Origin: Symsagittifera roscoffensis
Lineage: Eukaryota > Xenacoelomorpha > Acoela > Convolutidae
Assembly (NCBI RefSeq): GCF_963678635.1
Contig: NC_087066.1
Span: forward strand, 15,981,949-16,045,948
DNA length: 64,000 nucleotides
Reading direction: 5' to 3'
Below, in pieces: positions 19,089 through 31,883 of the stretch; the stretch's first letter is position 1, and each line of letters opens with the position of its first letter. The position numbers and the translations under genes are program-made. The notes below the pieces were generated by a model, which worked only from the letters and a program-made list of their open reading frames with translations, searched no databases and was not told the DNA's origin.

Positions 19089-22074
19089 GAAATATTTACA
19101 AATTTTTCCGAAGTGAAAACTTTAGCCTTTGTTTTTTTCCGTCAGTTTGCTTCATGCACTTCAGTTTGATATATCGTTCAAAATGTCGGAGATTTGTTTT
19201 CTGGTTGGCTAGTTGGCCGAAAATATTAATATTATCAGCAAAAACTGTGACATCGAAAATTGTTCATACATTTGTTAGATCAATAAAATAAATGAGATAC
19301 AGAAAAGGGCCCATAACTGAAATATAGAGAAGAAGCGTTCTGTTTTGGTTTTTAATCTGATTTGTCGCTCTGAAGTTCGACATATTGTCTTCTTTTTTTA
19401 ACATACGACAATAGAAAGCAAATAATTGGCTTTCTCAAAAAACATTTGATTGACTGTATAAACTGAAACTATTTTTCTAAGCAATCATTAAAAATTTCAA
19501 CCATAAAGAAGATTCCATCAATTGTAGAATTTTTGTTTTGGTAGTTGAAAGGTTTCAAAGATGAAAAACGATTTTTTTTGCCAGAAGGAAGTAATCCGAA
19601 CAATTTTTTTTTCATAATCCTTCAAATAATTGGCAGCAAAGACTCTGATCCACAGTTTCTGCATTATGATTTTTGCTGCACTATATTTTCTAAAAAAATT
19701 ATTGTTTGATTTTTCTAATATTTTTACAGTGTTTTCTGAGAGAAGACAATCTAGCCAACTTTATAACACTGTTCATCATTACTTACTAAAATATTTTCGT
19801 GTCGTAGTTAAAACAAATTAATTTCTGAGTAAACTTTTTAACTCATTGCTTATCTACTTTTTTTTCAATTTAACCCTGTTCGAAGTTGTTTTTTTTTATT
19901 TGCATCGCTACCAATTGAGGAGTTTTGGTTTTTGGAACAGAGTTGAAAGTAAAAAAAATCATTTTTTTTATCAAATGACAGGACATTGATTTAGATCTCG
20001 TTTCAAGTAACCTTCTGTATATCAAAAAAAAACTTCTGTCTAATTGTAGTTTTTTTTTCTAACTGTTAAATGTTTCTAAACTTCCAAAAAATTTCTCTCT
20101 ACACGTTGTCTTTCTATTCCATTAATTTTGTTGAGAGCAAACTATCATAATGATCTGATAAAGTAGTATTTTTAGTCAAACTTTTTAGAAATTGTTAAAA
20201 AACATAAAAACAGCAATGCAGGTTGCGTCAAGTGTTTTGTGTGTGGCGAAGTGGAATAATTTTCATTTTAGGACTCAGTAAATTAGTGTATAATTAAGTT
20301 TTCTACAAATATTTTATCTTTCGAGGAATTCAAATGCAAAACACAGCATTTTCTAAGCTCATAAATCAGTTATTCGAAAGTTTTATCATGTGTTCCTGTA
20401 AAAAACCGAGTGTTTCTTCGATAACCAAATCAATTGTATTTTAAATGGGAGCAATTAAATCGTATTTGTCTAACGTTTTCAATTTTGTAGTAACTTGGGC
20501 GTTTCATTAGTCAACTTTTTATTCAGATTTATGGTGGCTGGTGTGAGCTTAGTTTTGTAATTCATTGCATTTATTTCACTATTTTGTATTTTTTATTCCA
20601 GGTCTCAATCAGGGCAATAACTAAACGTTTATGAAGCAAACATAAGGTTTCCCTTCTTGGATTTTTTAAATTGTTTTTGGCTTTAAAAAAATCTGTATTC
20701 TGATTTTTATTGCTGAAGATGCAACAAAATATATTTAACTTTCAATTTTTTTGCATTAGATATTATTCTTTCGCAACCCGAAAATGCAATTAACAAGAAA
20801 GGAGTTTTAAAATGGTGTAATTAAATTGTTAAGACCAGCTATAGCTGAAGTCGCAGTAAGCTAGCACAAAACAAAACGAAGCAGACTGGCATTTAAAAAA
20901 ATCAACAAAAAGGCAAGACTTTCATTTCGAATCAATGAATTTTTTTTCGGACTTTTGTTGCATCAACGTTTGGTCTAAAAAAAACCGCAAAGAAGGAAAA
21001 ACAATCAAAATTTGGAAAGAAAAACTAAAAAACAGATTTTCAATTCAGAATTAATAAATTCTATCTCTAAAATCCCAGCTTGCATTTAATTAAATTACTT
21101 GCCTTAACAATTTTTTCAGCTTAAAGACTTTAAAATTACCAAAAACTTCAGACTGCAGATTTCTGGTTGACCAAGTTTGAGAAGCCTTTAAACATTTTGT
21201 TGTTAGATCAGCTTCTTTAAAGAAAAACTCTTAAAAATTAGAAGACTCCTCGATAACTCATCATTTTTTTGTTGTCAAACGGCAGATTTCCTTCGATGAA
21301 TGAGTTTTTGATGAGTTTCGCTCTTGTCTTCATAGCTTCGCAACAGTAACGTTACAAAAATTTCCTCAATTTTTTGTCGATTTTTTTTTCTAGTTTCTAT
21401 CACATCTGGTATGATTTCACTCTCAAAACTACTTGTTGTTTCATCAGAAATTGCATCTACTATCCACTGATGCCGTTTACAAGATTATGGTAATAAACTA
21501 ACAAAATAGGAAACCTAAAAAACTAACAAAATAGGGATACCATATCGTTAGTTTTAAGTTTTTTTTTTAAATTGGACAGCATAACAGTCAACTAGAACAG
21601 TTCTAATGTTCTCAGGTATGCTTTTTAGTGCATTCTAAGACTTAGATTGGCAAAAACTTCAAGGTTTTATCGTAAAAATTTTATTTATTTTTATTTTAAA
21701 ATTTTAAAAAGTTTCTTAAGAGCAACAGTTTTAAACTTTTATCAATTTTTGAATATCTGAGAAAAATTAAAAATTCTTTAGAAATGAAGGGGCAGTCGGA
21801 TCATTTAGAGGTTCATCCTGATACAAGGAAGCTTTTCTACTTTTTACGCTTTTTTTACAATGCCAAACGGTGTATTTTGTGATGTGTATTCGGATTCCAC
21901 AACAGGTTGAGAACAACTTTTGCGTAAAATTTCCAAAACAATTTTTTTCTGTTGTGGAACCCACAGACAATTGGCTAAAACATTGTTCTATATCTATAAA
22001 ATGGCTAAAATTTAACTCCAAAATGCGCCAGAAACAGCAAATTGCAACAATGTGGTATGAATTTTGAAAGGTAC
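19089..22074. other. T-rich non-coding stretch, likely intron of the PLAT gene
   Basis: 3 kb between the right target duplication and the last recognised PLAT-gene exon. It has many homopolymer T and A runs, no exon with a plausible acceptor-donor pair and conserved content, and no clear repeat boundary. I see no gene in it. Confidence 0.45.
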
Positions 22075-25000
22075 TTTGGCCAACGTACGGTTTCCGTCAA
22101 ATTCTGCATACACTTCCAGCATGCTGCTGTCATTGAGAACCAGGGCATCGATGTTGGGAAAGGAAATCATTTCATCATTGACCTCCAGTTGGGCCTAAAA
22201 TAACAAATCAATTCCCACAATGCATCATATTTCGATCAGCTCAACGAGCAGATCAAAAATCGTTTTCGATATATTTTTCTTTGTCTCCTGACGAGCTTTT
22301 ATAATGGTTTATGCAAAGCCTTAGAACATTTTCCATCCAAAATTATGTTCACTTTTGGTCAATTTTGGAAACACATTTTTCATTTTTTTTCATCTGACTT
22401 TCATCTGACCTCTACACGAAGTATTTTTCCTCCAACCCCCCCCCCCCCCCCCTCCCCCCCCTGCCATCCACCTGCGAATTTTTTCAAGTAAAGTTATTGT
22501 TAGCGTTATACGATTGTTATGAAAATTGACATGTACCTACCTTGTAGAACCAGTAGTTACACCATAAAAATTTGATAAAACTGGCCATGAGAAATGGGGG
22601 GAAAAGAAAAGAGCCCTCATAGGGTATATTTCAAAACTAAACAATTTCGAAGAAAAAACGAAAAAGCAGGAATAAAACAGATCTGGTACCTCGTCCAGCA
22701 TCCAATGTGGACTGGATGTGTTCTTTCGAGCCACAATGTAGAACTGCATCTTGTACACTGTCCCCAGATCTCTGCTCTTGATGTTGAAGGACTCGTCACT
22801 ATAAAGAAAGTTAAGTTGAAACAACGTTTTTTGCAGATTTTAGCTTTTTTCAAAAACATTTTATTCTAATCAACAGAAATTGATTAATTAAAAAAAGATA
22901 CTCAAGCACTAATAAAAAAGATCAATGCAAAAATCCAGTTATACCTTTTTTGCTTTGATACCATACGATCGATTTACTTTTTGATTTTAAGAGTCTTTTG
23001 AGACCCAGTAAGATGGGGGGGGGGGGGGGGGGGTTCTTTGTGTTCATTGCTTGAGGGTGAGGGTAACTTATTACAACCCAGAGAAGTAAGCTACATATGG
23101 GCTTGCAGTCATTAATAAGGGCATATGTTAATCCTTTTTCTAGCCCACAGATGGCTTATCAAAAAATAACTTTGTGCCAATCATTTGGCACAAAAATTTT
23201 TTTTGATGCGACCATCTGTTGGCTAGAAAAAGGATTGACATATACCCTGATTAATAACTACATCTGAGGGTTTAGTATTGGTTGTAGTCCATGTTGAAGA
23301 ACAATTAAAAGATCCCTCAAACAGCAGTGTTGATAGACTAATCGCATCCGTGTCTCACCTGTCGGGTGTGAAATCAGTGGCGTCTGTGCCCAGTCTCCAC
23401 TCTTCAGACTCCCCCCTTGTGCCTGTGAGTTTCACAAACAGGTTGAAGGGGGCACTCCTTCTCGACCCCCCTGTCATCACCCGCAAGATGTACTCGAATT
23501 CTGCAGAGATAATTTTAAAAAATTTACTCAAAATTTTTAGCTGTGTCAAAAATAGTTTTTGAATTTAGTTCTCAATTTTCAATCTCGTTTTGATTGAAAT
23601 CAAACCAATATCGTCAGGAAAAAAAACGAAACAAAGTTGCCCAAATTTGTGTAAACTTAGAAAAAAGTTTTTAAACAGTTTTCAAGAGAAATTTTTCTTT
23701 TCTCTAATTGCTTCGTTTTTTTTCCAGCTAACATTGCGTCGATTTCAATCAAAACGAGATGCTGAGAATTAAATTTGAGAAGAAATGATTTGTGATTTGT
23801 GGAAATGAATTGTGATTTATCTTAACATCTTTATGTAACCTAGAGGTCAAGCTAGATCTGGAGTTAACTACAACCAGTTTTTCGATTTAAACCTTTATCT
23901 ATGAAAATTCAAGGTTTTGAGAAAAACCATAAATTTGGTCAAACATCCCTTGAGTTTTGAATCTTTGCAAGTTTGTAGGAAAGTGAGTCAAGGTAAAGAG
24001 AAACTAGAGGAACATGCAGACATGGCACACATATGGAGAGAGGTTTTGAGAAAAGGTCGATGTTCTGAGATGGAAAAAAAAGAAAAATTTGAAACAGTTT
24101 TATAAGCGTTCAAAAAACAACCCATATCATGCATTTTCATGGTGACTGTTTCGACCAAACAAGAAATTTCAGCTAGTTTTGGTTCTTAAGTCTTCTTTTC
24201 TCAATGCGGAATGTAACATTTGATTTCAGGCTAAATGCTTCGAGTCTAGTTTAACCCACACTGAAGTTTCAGAAATAATTATTAGTTTTTTGTCAACCTC
24301 AATGAAAAAAAAAACATTAAACTTGATTAAAATGGGTTCTTATAATTCATTTTGCCAAATCAGCAAAAATCCATTTTAATCGATTACAAAGTGTTTTGAT
24401 CATCTTTTTATTTTCAGAAAAATGTCTGAAATTTTCAAAGAGAATTCAGTATGTTCAAAATATGGTTACTTTTCACTACCAATCCCACCTCTTATCAAAT
24501 GTTTCTTTTTGTCGTTTTACATGTAATTATGGCTAAAAGCGTAACGTTGCGATCTAAGATATGAGATCAAATCTGTTGAAAATTGTTAGTTTGTTCACCA
24601 TGCCAAATTTCATTTTAAAATGACAAAATTAAAGTAGTCTTTCAGAAAAGAGTGGAAAATGAGCTCAAAGTTTGGCAAGATAAGGTGCAAATTTTTTATC
24701 TTGTTTTTAACCCAGTCCGATGATCATTTGTGGTACCTGATTTTGCGTTGAAAACGAGAAGAAAAAACTGAAAAACACCCGATTACAAAATTTCACCCCA
24801 TTTTCAATGGTCGAAACAAAAAGAACCTGAAAAACCAACAACTTACCCAAGCTTCTTTGATATATTTCTTTAAAGGTTAAAAAATTTAAACATTAATTAA
24901 CCAGATCTTTATTGAAAGAGAACTCATTAGGTTACTGAAAAATTCAACCGAGAAAAAATTTCATCATATCTCAGAAACTAAGACTGAGAAATTAAATTAC

Positions 25001-28000
25001 AAGCCAAAATTGCATTCTCGAGGATTTCCCTGACAGCACTACACGGTTGAAAATGCATACAAAACCCCATATTTTAAAGTCAAGATGTTTTTGGCAGTCA
25101 TAATTGGAACTTTTGAAAATAATCTTATAGAATCCAACCATATATTTGAGAGTTGAAAATAACAAGTTCTATTAATTTTTTTACCAAACCTAAGTTTATA
25201 AAAAAAAAATAAAAAAAAACTTTGAAAAACGGTTTATCTCAAAAGTTATAAGGATCTGAGCAGTAGTATTTCAAGGTCAAACTTGCAACCCCATGAATTT
25301 CCATAAGAGTCCACCCCCGCCATAAGGTTGAGAATTGAACGTTCTTATAAAAATTTAGTTGGAAATTCAATTGAAAATTGAAACTAGTTGAAAAATCATA
25401 AGAATTCAATATCTGGACAACCAGAAAGCTTGAGCAAAACCAATCGAAGGCCTTATTTACACATCTTGATTGTATCATGATAGATTTCTACCATAGGGTT
25501 GAGATTCTCAAATTTTAAAAGTTTTTATGCAGGTTTTTTGAAAAAATTGAAAAAAATTAAAATACGCTTTATCTCAAACGTTCATTACTCTTAAAAACGA
25601 AACTTAATTAATCATCTTCGATCACTGAGTAGCGTTTCAGATACTCTAATCCTATATTTTGTGAAAAGAAAAATTTTGAAAAACATATAAACACCATATC
25701 GCGAAAACTAAAATACACTTGGCTCTCAAAAAGTTTGATAAGTCAACATTGGAGGCCTTATTTGCAACCTTTGATTTTTTCTCGAAAGCAACTCTTCATA
25801 GCGTTGAGAATTCCTAGTTCTGTTAGTTTTTTTTAGTTCAACTTTTTTTGAAAAAAAAATTGTTTTAGGAAACTTCTCGATAATCAAAAGACTTTGAGCT
25901 GTAATTTTTGGAAGCAGTAGGACTTGAGCAGTAACCTTTGAAAGCCAGATTTAAAGGCTGTGGGTGTATCTTGATAGTCCACCGACATGAGAGGCTTTTA
26001 ATTTTTTGAAAACAACACCACAGAAACAAAAGCTTTCTATTTTTAATTGCGAAACAAGGAAAAACTGTACATTTAAAGTAAATGACTCGCACTTATGGTG
26101 CTCATATCGACAGTTGAACTTGAAAAGAGCGATATGAATAACTTTTGCAAACAATAAAAAAAACACACATTTACAGCTGGTGTAACTTTAAAGTGGGCTA
26201 TCCAGTAGGGTTTTCTATTTGATTAATTCAACAAATTATTAAATAATTTTTTCGGGATTTTTTCACCAAAACGGCCATATCTCCAAAACTACTGAGTTTT
26301 ATAAAAGTTTAACTTCAAAAATGAACCCTAAGAACTGACAGTAAACTTTCGTGCTTTTTAAGAAACTATGTTCAAAAATTCAGTCATGTGTAAGATTTTC
26401 ATAGACAAAATTTATTTACAGCTTACTGACAATTTGAAACATAGGTAAAAGCTACAATATTTCTAAAACTAAATTGATAAGTTCAATTAGAAGCCAAACT
26501 TGCAAACTCGAGGAGATTATGACAGAACTACGATACATGGCTGAGAATTTAAGGTTTTGTAATTTTTCATCAGGCTTCGATACGTCATTCTTGGAGGTCC
26601 TTTTTGCAATCTTTGAGTTTACCTTGAAAGCACTCATCCATAGAGTTCAGAGTTTCAAGTACTGTGAGTGTTTTTTGAAATATAAATTTGATTATATAAA
26701 AATATCGCTTTTCACATGCCCTTGAGTAGTCATATTTAAATAAGAGAAGAAATGCAACCAATAAAGTACCCTGAGAGCACTCTGCCATAGGTTTGAAAAT
26801 ATCAAGTTGTGTTAGTTTTTTTCAGTTCTTAGTTTCTGAAAAAAAAGTTTGAGCAATAAGAAAAAACGGATCTCGGAAACCAAATAGATTGGAGCATTCA
26901 AACTTGGAGAACATATTTACCACTTCTGGGTGTACCATCCTTGCACATCACCATAGGGTTGAGATTTGTGAGTTTTTATAGTGTTTTTAAAATCTAAATT
27001 TTTCAATTTATATCGTAAAACAGTAGTAAAAACCTTATTCGTAACCAGATATTTAATGAGTAGTTAAATTTAGAGGGCACAATTGCAACTCCATAGTGCC
27101 CATTGAGAGCGCCCCAATCTTAGATTAAAAGATTCGATTTCTATTTCAATCAGAAAAATTTGAGCAGTAATATTCGGAGACCAGATTTGCAATTCCATAT
27201 TGTACCCTGATACCAATCCATCAAAGGAACTCAAGTTTCAGCTTTCGTAAAAAAAATTGAACCTGATATAAAAAAAATAAAAATCACAATAAACTGGAAA
27301 ATTAAAATAATTTGAGCTGTAATATTTGAAAGCCAGATTTGCAATTCCTAACTCCATAGGGTTGAGGTTTTCAGTTTTGTCAAACAAACACCGAAACGAA
27401 AGGCTTCATAACCTTGCCTTGCGAATTAAGGAAAAATCTGTGCTGTTAAAGCAACACTTCAACGGAGATGTAATTAAAATAATAGATAACAATGGGAATT
27501 TAAAACATCAATTTCAATGAAACAAATAAAACTTTGTCATCTTATTAAACATATTGACATAGGGACTTCCTAAACATGTGTCAAGTAAAACGCCAATTAA
27601 TTAACAAGGTATAGATAGTTTACCTAATTGTTTTATGGGGTGCGTGTACAGGGGATCTACCCTGAACCAGGGTGCGAACATGACCATTCTGACGTCATCA
27701 ATCTTCAACTCCTCAAGCAAACCCAACTCACTTTTATCCGCTGAAAAACAGCTTTTAATTAGACATCCTCACAATAAATCTGTCTCTTTATTTATTATAT
27801 TGAAATTTATCAATAAATCTATACACTGTCAAATTTAAAAAGCGTTTGTGATAAATCTGTCTCTTTATTTATTATATTAAAATTTATCAATAAATCTATA
27901 CACTGTCAAATTTAAAAAGCGTTTGTGATATCTGTGTACGTGTTTCTCTGCATCTAAAGTATTATTTTATAAATATAAATCAGTTCAAGGTTGTCTGGAA

Positions 28001-29702
28001 TACTGAAATTGCATTAAGTTTATCAAAATCGGTAGGTATTCTTTTTAAATGATTGTCCAAACTTTTACCATGACTATCTGCTAATTCCATTACATGTTGT
28101 TCAATTGATGATGACAAAAACTTTGAAATGATAGGCTCTTTTCCGCTCCCCCCATTTTAAACTTACTTTTTCTTCCGACTTTCGAAGAAAGCGAGGAATA
28201 TATATGCCGGGAATGTTTTTTTTTAATTCAAGCCAAATATACACAACTATCTTTGGATTGCCAAGCCAGTATGCAGATGTTTATATCTGATAGGAGCATA
28301 TCGTAGAAGTTTGATATGAAGGTGCGTCAATTTTTGTTATGAAGGTTTCGGGGGTTTTTAATGTGAGGGGGTCAGTTTTCGGGCTCTTTTCCAGTTCCCC
28401 CTTTTGATTTTTTCTGAAATTCAACATAAGAAAGTCTATTTGAAACTACTCTTCATGTTATAAACTGCATTAAAACGTGCCTGCGTGAACAGGTGAACAA
28501 ATTTTATTGGTGAAATTTTACTGGTGAAATTTTACAGGTGAAAAATGCCCTGTGAACAATTTTTGAACAGCTTAATTTTGTAATTTTACGAGGGGGTGGG
28601 AAACTTGAAAAAAGCCGTTCTGGTTATTTGTCTTCTACGTTAGAATAATTTCTTTAAATTTGTGCTCAAAGTTTGCAATAGAATTACTACAGTCAAATTA
28701 GTTGGGGATGAAGCTCTGTTTTTTTTCAGATGGTTATAACACTGAACCAATATAACATTAAAAACATCACTACCCGCGGGGGAATCTTTATCATAACAGA
28801 AGAATAAATTTTTTCATTTGCTATGTATCGTCGCTATTGGTTTGGATGTATGGCAGCAACTCTGGGCTCTTTTTCCTTCCCCCCCCCCCACCTGCAAAGT
28901 TTTTTACTAGTGAAGTTTTGTTCACTTTATCCGAATGTTACAAAAGTTGACATGCGAACTAATTAGGCCATGACAAACATTTTTGGTCTTCATAATTAAC
29001 CTTGTAAAACCCCTCGTTACATCATAAAAATGACACTTATGTGAGGTGGGGGGGGGGGAAGGAAAAAGAGCCCAACTCTGCAGTTGATTTGTATTCAGCT
29101 TTCTCTATTTAGTTTCCTGGCCGCTCCTTTTCCTGCCCCCTCCCCCCCGCCCCCCACATGCAAATTTTTACAAGTAAACTACATTGTCCAATTGTTATAA
29201 AAGTTGACATACAGACTGATAAGGCCACGGCAATCATATTTGGTCTTCATAACCGACCTCGCAAAACCACTGGTTACACTATAAAATTGAAGTTCGTGTG
29301 AGGTGGGGGGAAAAGGACAAAGAGCCAATTTCCTGAGCGGGAGAGGGAGGGCAAATAAAAATCAGAAACAAATGCTACGTACAGTTCTCCTGAATGTTTG
29401 GCTCGCATGCTCTGTACTTAGTCGTGGCCAGCACTGTCTGACACGAAGTCACTGTCAGTACCTAGAAACAAAACTCAACACAGTTTTTAAGAACTTCTAG
29501 GCTTGTTACTAAATTTTGAAAAATACCAGGAAAAGAAGTAAGTGGTTACGTTTTTGTTGTCGCCATAGTCGCATATGCACTGACTCATAGATCCACAGCG
29601 AACAACAGTCCTCGTGACTCCAAGCACCTGCAGCATCTGACCCCAAATCACCCACCAGAAACACAGTCTCACTAGTCCTGAGTGAAGCAGACGTGCCATC
29701 AT
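22075..29702 (-). CDS. Host gene: secreted or membrane protein with PLAT domain, six visible exons
   Basis: Exons (minus strand): 29702-29550, 29461-29383, 27740-27624, 23500-23359, 22798-22690, 22194-22075. Each has AG before and GT after, and the phases join without a stop (0,1,1,2,0,0). Exon 1 begins MMARLLHSG and carries a hydrophobic signal peptide, then CGSMSQCICDYGD. Exon 2 is Cys-containing. Exon 3 is an unrecognised segment (MVMFAPWFRVDPLYTHP). Exons 4-6 make a PLAT/LH2 domain: EYILRVMTGG, LFVKLTGTRG, SRDLGTVYKMQFYIVARKN, SPHWMLDE. PLAT domains are beta-sandwiches in lipoxygenases and polycystin-1-like proteins that bind lipids or partners. The gene has no stop exon before 22075, so it continues to the left. 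The intron between exons 3 and 4 is 4.1 kb and filled with satellite. Confidence 0.72.
22421..22616. repeat. MITE copy, C-run/G-run inverted-repeat family (copy A)
   Basis: Starts with a T/C-rich end leading into a long poly-C (22437-22460), contains 'ttgttatgaaaattgacatgt' and 'agttacaccataaaa', and ends ATGGGGGGAAAAGAAAAGAGCCC. The inner words and ends recur in the copies at 28864-29073 and 29117-29328. Confidence 0.6.
23111..23256. repeat. 146 bp foldback repeat
   Basis: Two arms of about 68 bp are near-perfect reverse complements: ATTAATAAGGGCATATGTTA at the left and its relative TGACATATACCCTGATTAAT at the right, meeting around TTGTGCCAA-TCAT-TTGGCACAA. It lies in the PLAT-gene intron. 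Confidence 0.7.
23566..23775. repeat. 210 bp foldback repeat
   Basis: The left arm contains AATCTCGTTTTGATTGAAAT and the right arm ATTTCAATCAAAACGAGATG in inverse orientation, with an A/T-rich loop. It is a separate small foldback next to PLAT exon 4. Confidence 0.65.
24860..27400. repeat. Divergent satellite-like array filling an intron
   Basis: A phrase of the type 'gagcagtaatatttgaaagccagatttgcaa' recurs about ten times (for example near 25257, 25922, 27163, 27311), each usually followed by 'catagggttgagaattt' and then 'gttagtttttt' (near 25324, 25493, 26942, 27355). Spacing is roughly 130-300 bp and copies are well diverged. It occupies the intron between PLAT-gene exons 3 and 4. Confidence 0.6.
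27774..27927. repeat. Two tandem 77 bp units
   Basis: The units 27774-27850 and 27851-27927 both start ATAAATCTGTCTC and end AAGCGTTTGTG; I see one substitution. A recent tandem duplication beside PLAT exon 3. Confidence 0.85.
28864..29073. repeat. MITE copy, C-run/G-run inverted-repeat family (copy B)
   Basis: Ends are inverted repeats: GGGCTCTTTTTCCTTCCCCCC at the left and GGGGGGAAGGAAAAAGAGCCC at the right. The interior has 'ttacaaaagttgacatgcg' and 'gttacatcataaaa'. No coding capacity. Confidence 0.75.
29117..29328. repeat. MITE copy, C-run/G-run inverted-repeat family (copy C)
   Basis: Same architecture and interior as copy B, lying 44 bp away in direct orientation, so B and C may have arisen by tandem duplication. 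A more decayed relative probably occupies about 28377-28616. Confidence 0.7.
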
Positions 29703-29889
29703 CACATAAAATTAATGAATTCCACAACTATTACTAGTATTAAATATGAGAGAGCTATAGTAAATTGTCAACTCAGCTAATTACTGTAGCGCAAATTACT
29801 TCGCGAAAAATGAACGAGAGCCGAAAATGTAAAAAAAAACACGTGCTATTATTTGAAAAATAGATGCAATGAATCATTATGGATGTCCG

Positions 29890-30846
29890 GCTTTTTTCAT
29901 TATGGCCCACCCCACAAGTTCTATTTTTTTTACATACAAACTATAGCCCCTCCATAATCCAATATTTCTAGGCTCTCTTCCACGTTTCCTTCACATTTGA
30001 ATTTCAAGTTGGAAAAACTGATGATGCACCGTTATAATAACGCAATGAAATTTTGTGAACAGATTAAATTCTTCGTATTTTACATCGTAACGTCACCCGT
30101 TTAACCGTAAAAACACTTAAGACAACTATAAAAAAGAAAGTTTGAAATGTCGGGGGAAAGTGGAAAAAGAGCTAAATTTTAGAGTGTTGGTATTGCAAAA
30201 TTGGAAGGGGGTTTATGGAATATGTATGCCTGGGATGGTTTATCAAATCAAGCCAGTTGTACAAAAGTATTCTTGGATTACCAAGCCAGTATGCTTGTTT
30301 ATAATTGTTTTTCGGGTTATAATTGTTTTTGGTTTAATCCCCAATGACATGATGAACAGTATGAAAAATAAATCGGATCAATTGAGCAACACCCCCCATT
30401 CCCACGTGGGGGAAGAAAGCTCAATGGGTAAATTTTTGTACAACTGGCTTGATTTAATAAAACCAACCCAGGCAAATATGTCCCTCACTTTCTTCGATAT
30501 ACCCCTTCCAATTTTGCAATACCAAAACACTAAGATTTGACTTTTTTCCAGTTTCCTAAGCGCATTTCAAATTTTCTTTTTTTTAAATAGTTGAATTGAG
30601 TGTTTCTATGGCTAAATGGCTAATATTACGATGTAAAATACAAAGAATAAATCTGTCTACAAATGTTGGTTTGTCCACCATGTAAAATTTTATTAGAACG
30701 ATCTGTCAAGTTTTTCGAACTTGAAATTCAAATGCGGAGGAAACTTGAAAAGAGCCTACAATTTTTGCATTGTGGAGGGGCTATAGTTTGTTGTTTGGGG
30801 ACATATAACTTGTTGGGTTGGACCATAATGAAAAAATATTACCCCA
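29890..30846. repeat. ~950 bp palindrome (long foldback)
   Basis: Arms of about 390 bp are reverse complements at moderate divergence. Examples: 'tttttcattatggcccac' at 29893 against 'ccataatgaaaaaat' at 30823; 'ctatagcccctcca' at 29940 against 'tggaggggctatag' at 30773; 'ttgcaaaattggaaggggg' near 30194 against 'ccccttccaattttgcaa' near 30503; 'caagccagttgtacaaaa' near 30249 against 'ttttgtacaactggcttg' near 30434. The ORF-like stretch 30142-30540 spans the symmetry axis and is not a gene. Confidence 0.75.
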
Positions 30847-31883
30847 AGAACTCCAGTTGAACTATAATTAAGTGCCTAATACCATAGCTCAGCTAAATAC
30901 CAATACTTCGCATTTGGTAATTAATTGGAATACTTCGCTAAATATGAGCGAGAGCCGAAAATGTGATAACTAAGCCCCTGTCCGACTTTTTGAAAAATGC
31001 GATGCCCATTAATTGTATGGCAATATTATAAGCTGACTAGCTTATGATTAAAATTCAGATGGGGGTTTGGTGGAAGGGCTTTTCCACCAAACCCTTACGT
31101 TTGAATTTGAAGTTTTTTTGGTTTTTTTTGGCCTTTCTTGACGGTATTTGATTGCGACCACTGCGATCGAAATGAAATAACCATGACTGTCCTGCGTGAA
31201 TGTTCTTCGCTAAAATTTTAAATTAGATATATAATTTGAGCAATATTTTTGCGCGTTGTTGTGAATGAGTTTTTTTGTTATGTTAACCGATACAAGTATT
31301 GATTGTACGAAATAAAGTTTTGAGGGTGAAATTATGTCAACGAGAACATAATTTTGTTAGAGAGAACTTCTAAATCATACTGTTCACAATTTCTTAAGCT
31401 TTAAAACAGTTAAATGTCGCCCCTATTCCAGTTAAATGACATAATTATTCCAGTTAAAATCTTCAACATCTGCCACTTGAAATAATTGTAGCTGTATTTG
31501 CTCTTTGTTTCGTATCGAAGATCTTCGACTTATGTGCAGACTTTTCTATTAACTTTCAAAACATCTCGGATCTTACCCGAAAGTGTCACGGGTTTTGTTC
31601 AGACTATGTCGAAAGCTTTTGAAAACCGTGTAAAAAGGTTGGACAAAAAATTGGCAAGTGATTCTATGGCTGGCTTACTCAGTACTTCTCGGAATTAATT
31701 ATATTGGAAAAGAAAACCCAATCGGAGAAACCTGGAGAAAACTGATGAAGAAGTTTCAGAGAATCAAATGTGGGTTCGACCCTACGCAAAAAATTAGACA
31801 AAAAGGTAAATGATGAAATTGGCCAGAAGAACTAAAGAACCAGAAAGTTTGAAAGAACCAGAGGTTGATATTGGCAGGAGCGT
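30847..31883. other. Non-coding stretch between two inverted-repeat elements
   Basis: Near 30940-30965 'gagcgagagccgaaaatgt' directly repeats sequence at 29810-29830, left of the palindrome, so related mobile sequence extends here. Otherwise no gene or clear boundary. Confidence 0.35.

Noticed and set aside
28005-28140. Possible extra minus-strand exon of about 45 codons (IEQHVMELADSHGKSLDN)
   Set aside because: Open and protein-like, but the exon 2 to exon 3 junction of the PLAT gene already fits in phase without it, and no clear splice pair was seen.
30142-30540. 132-aa ORF
   Set aside because: It crosses the axis of the palindrome, so its two halves are inverse readings of the same sequence; not a gene.
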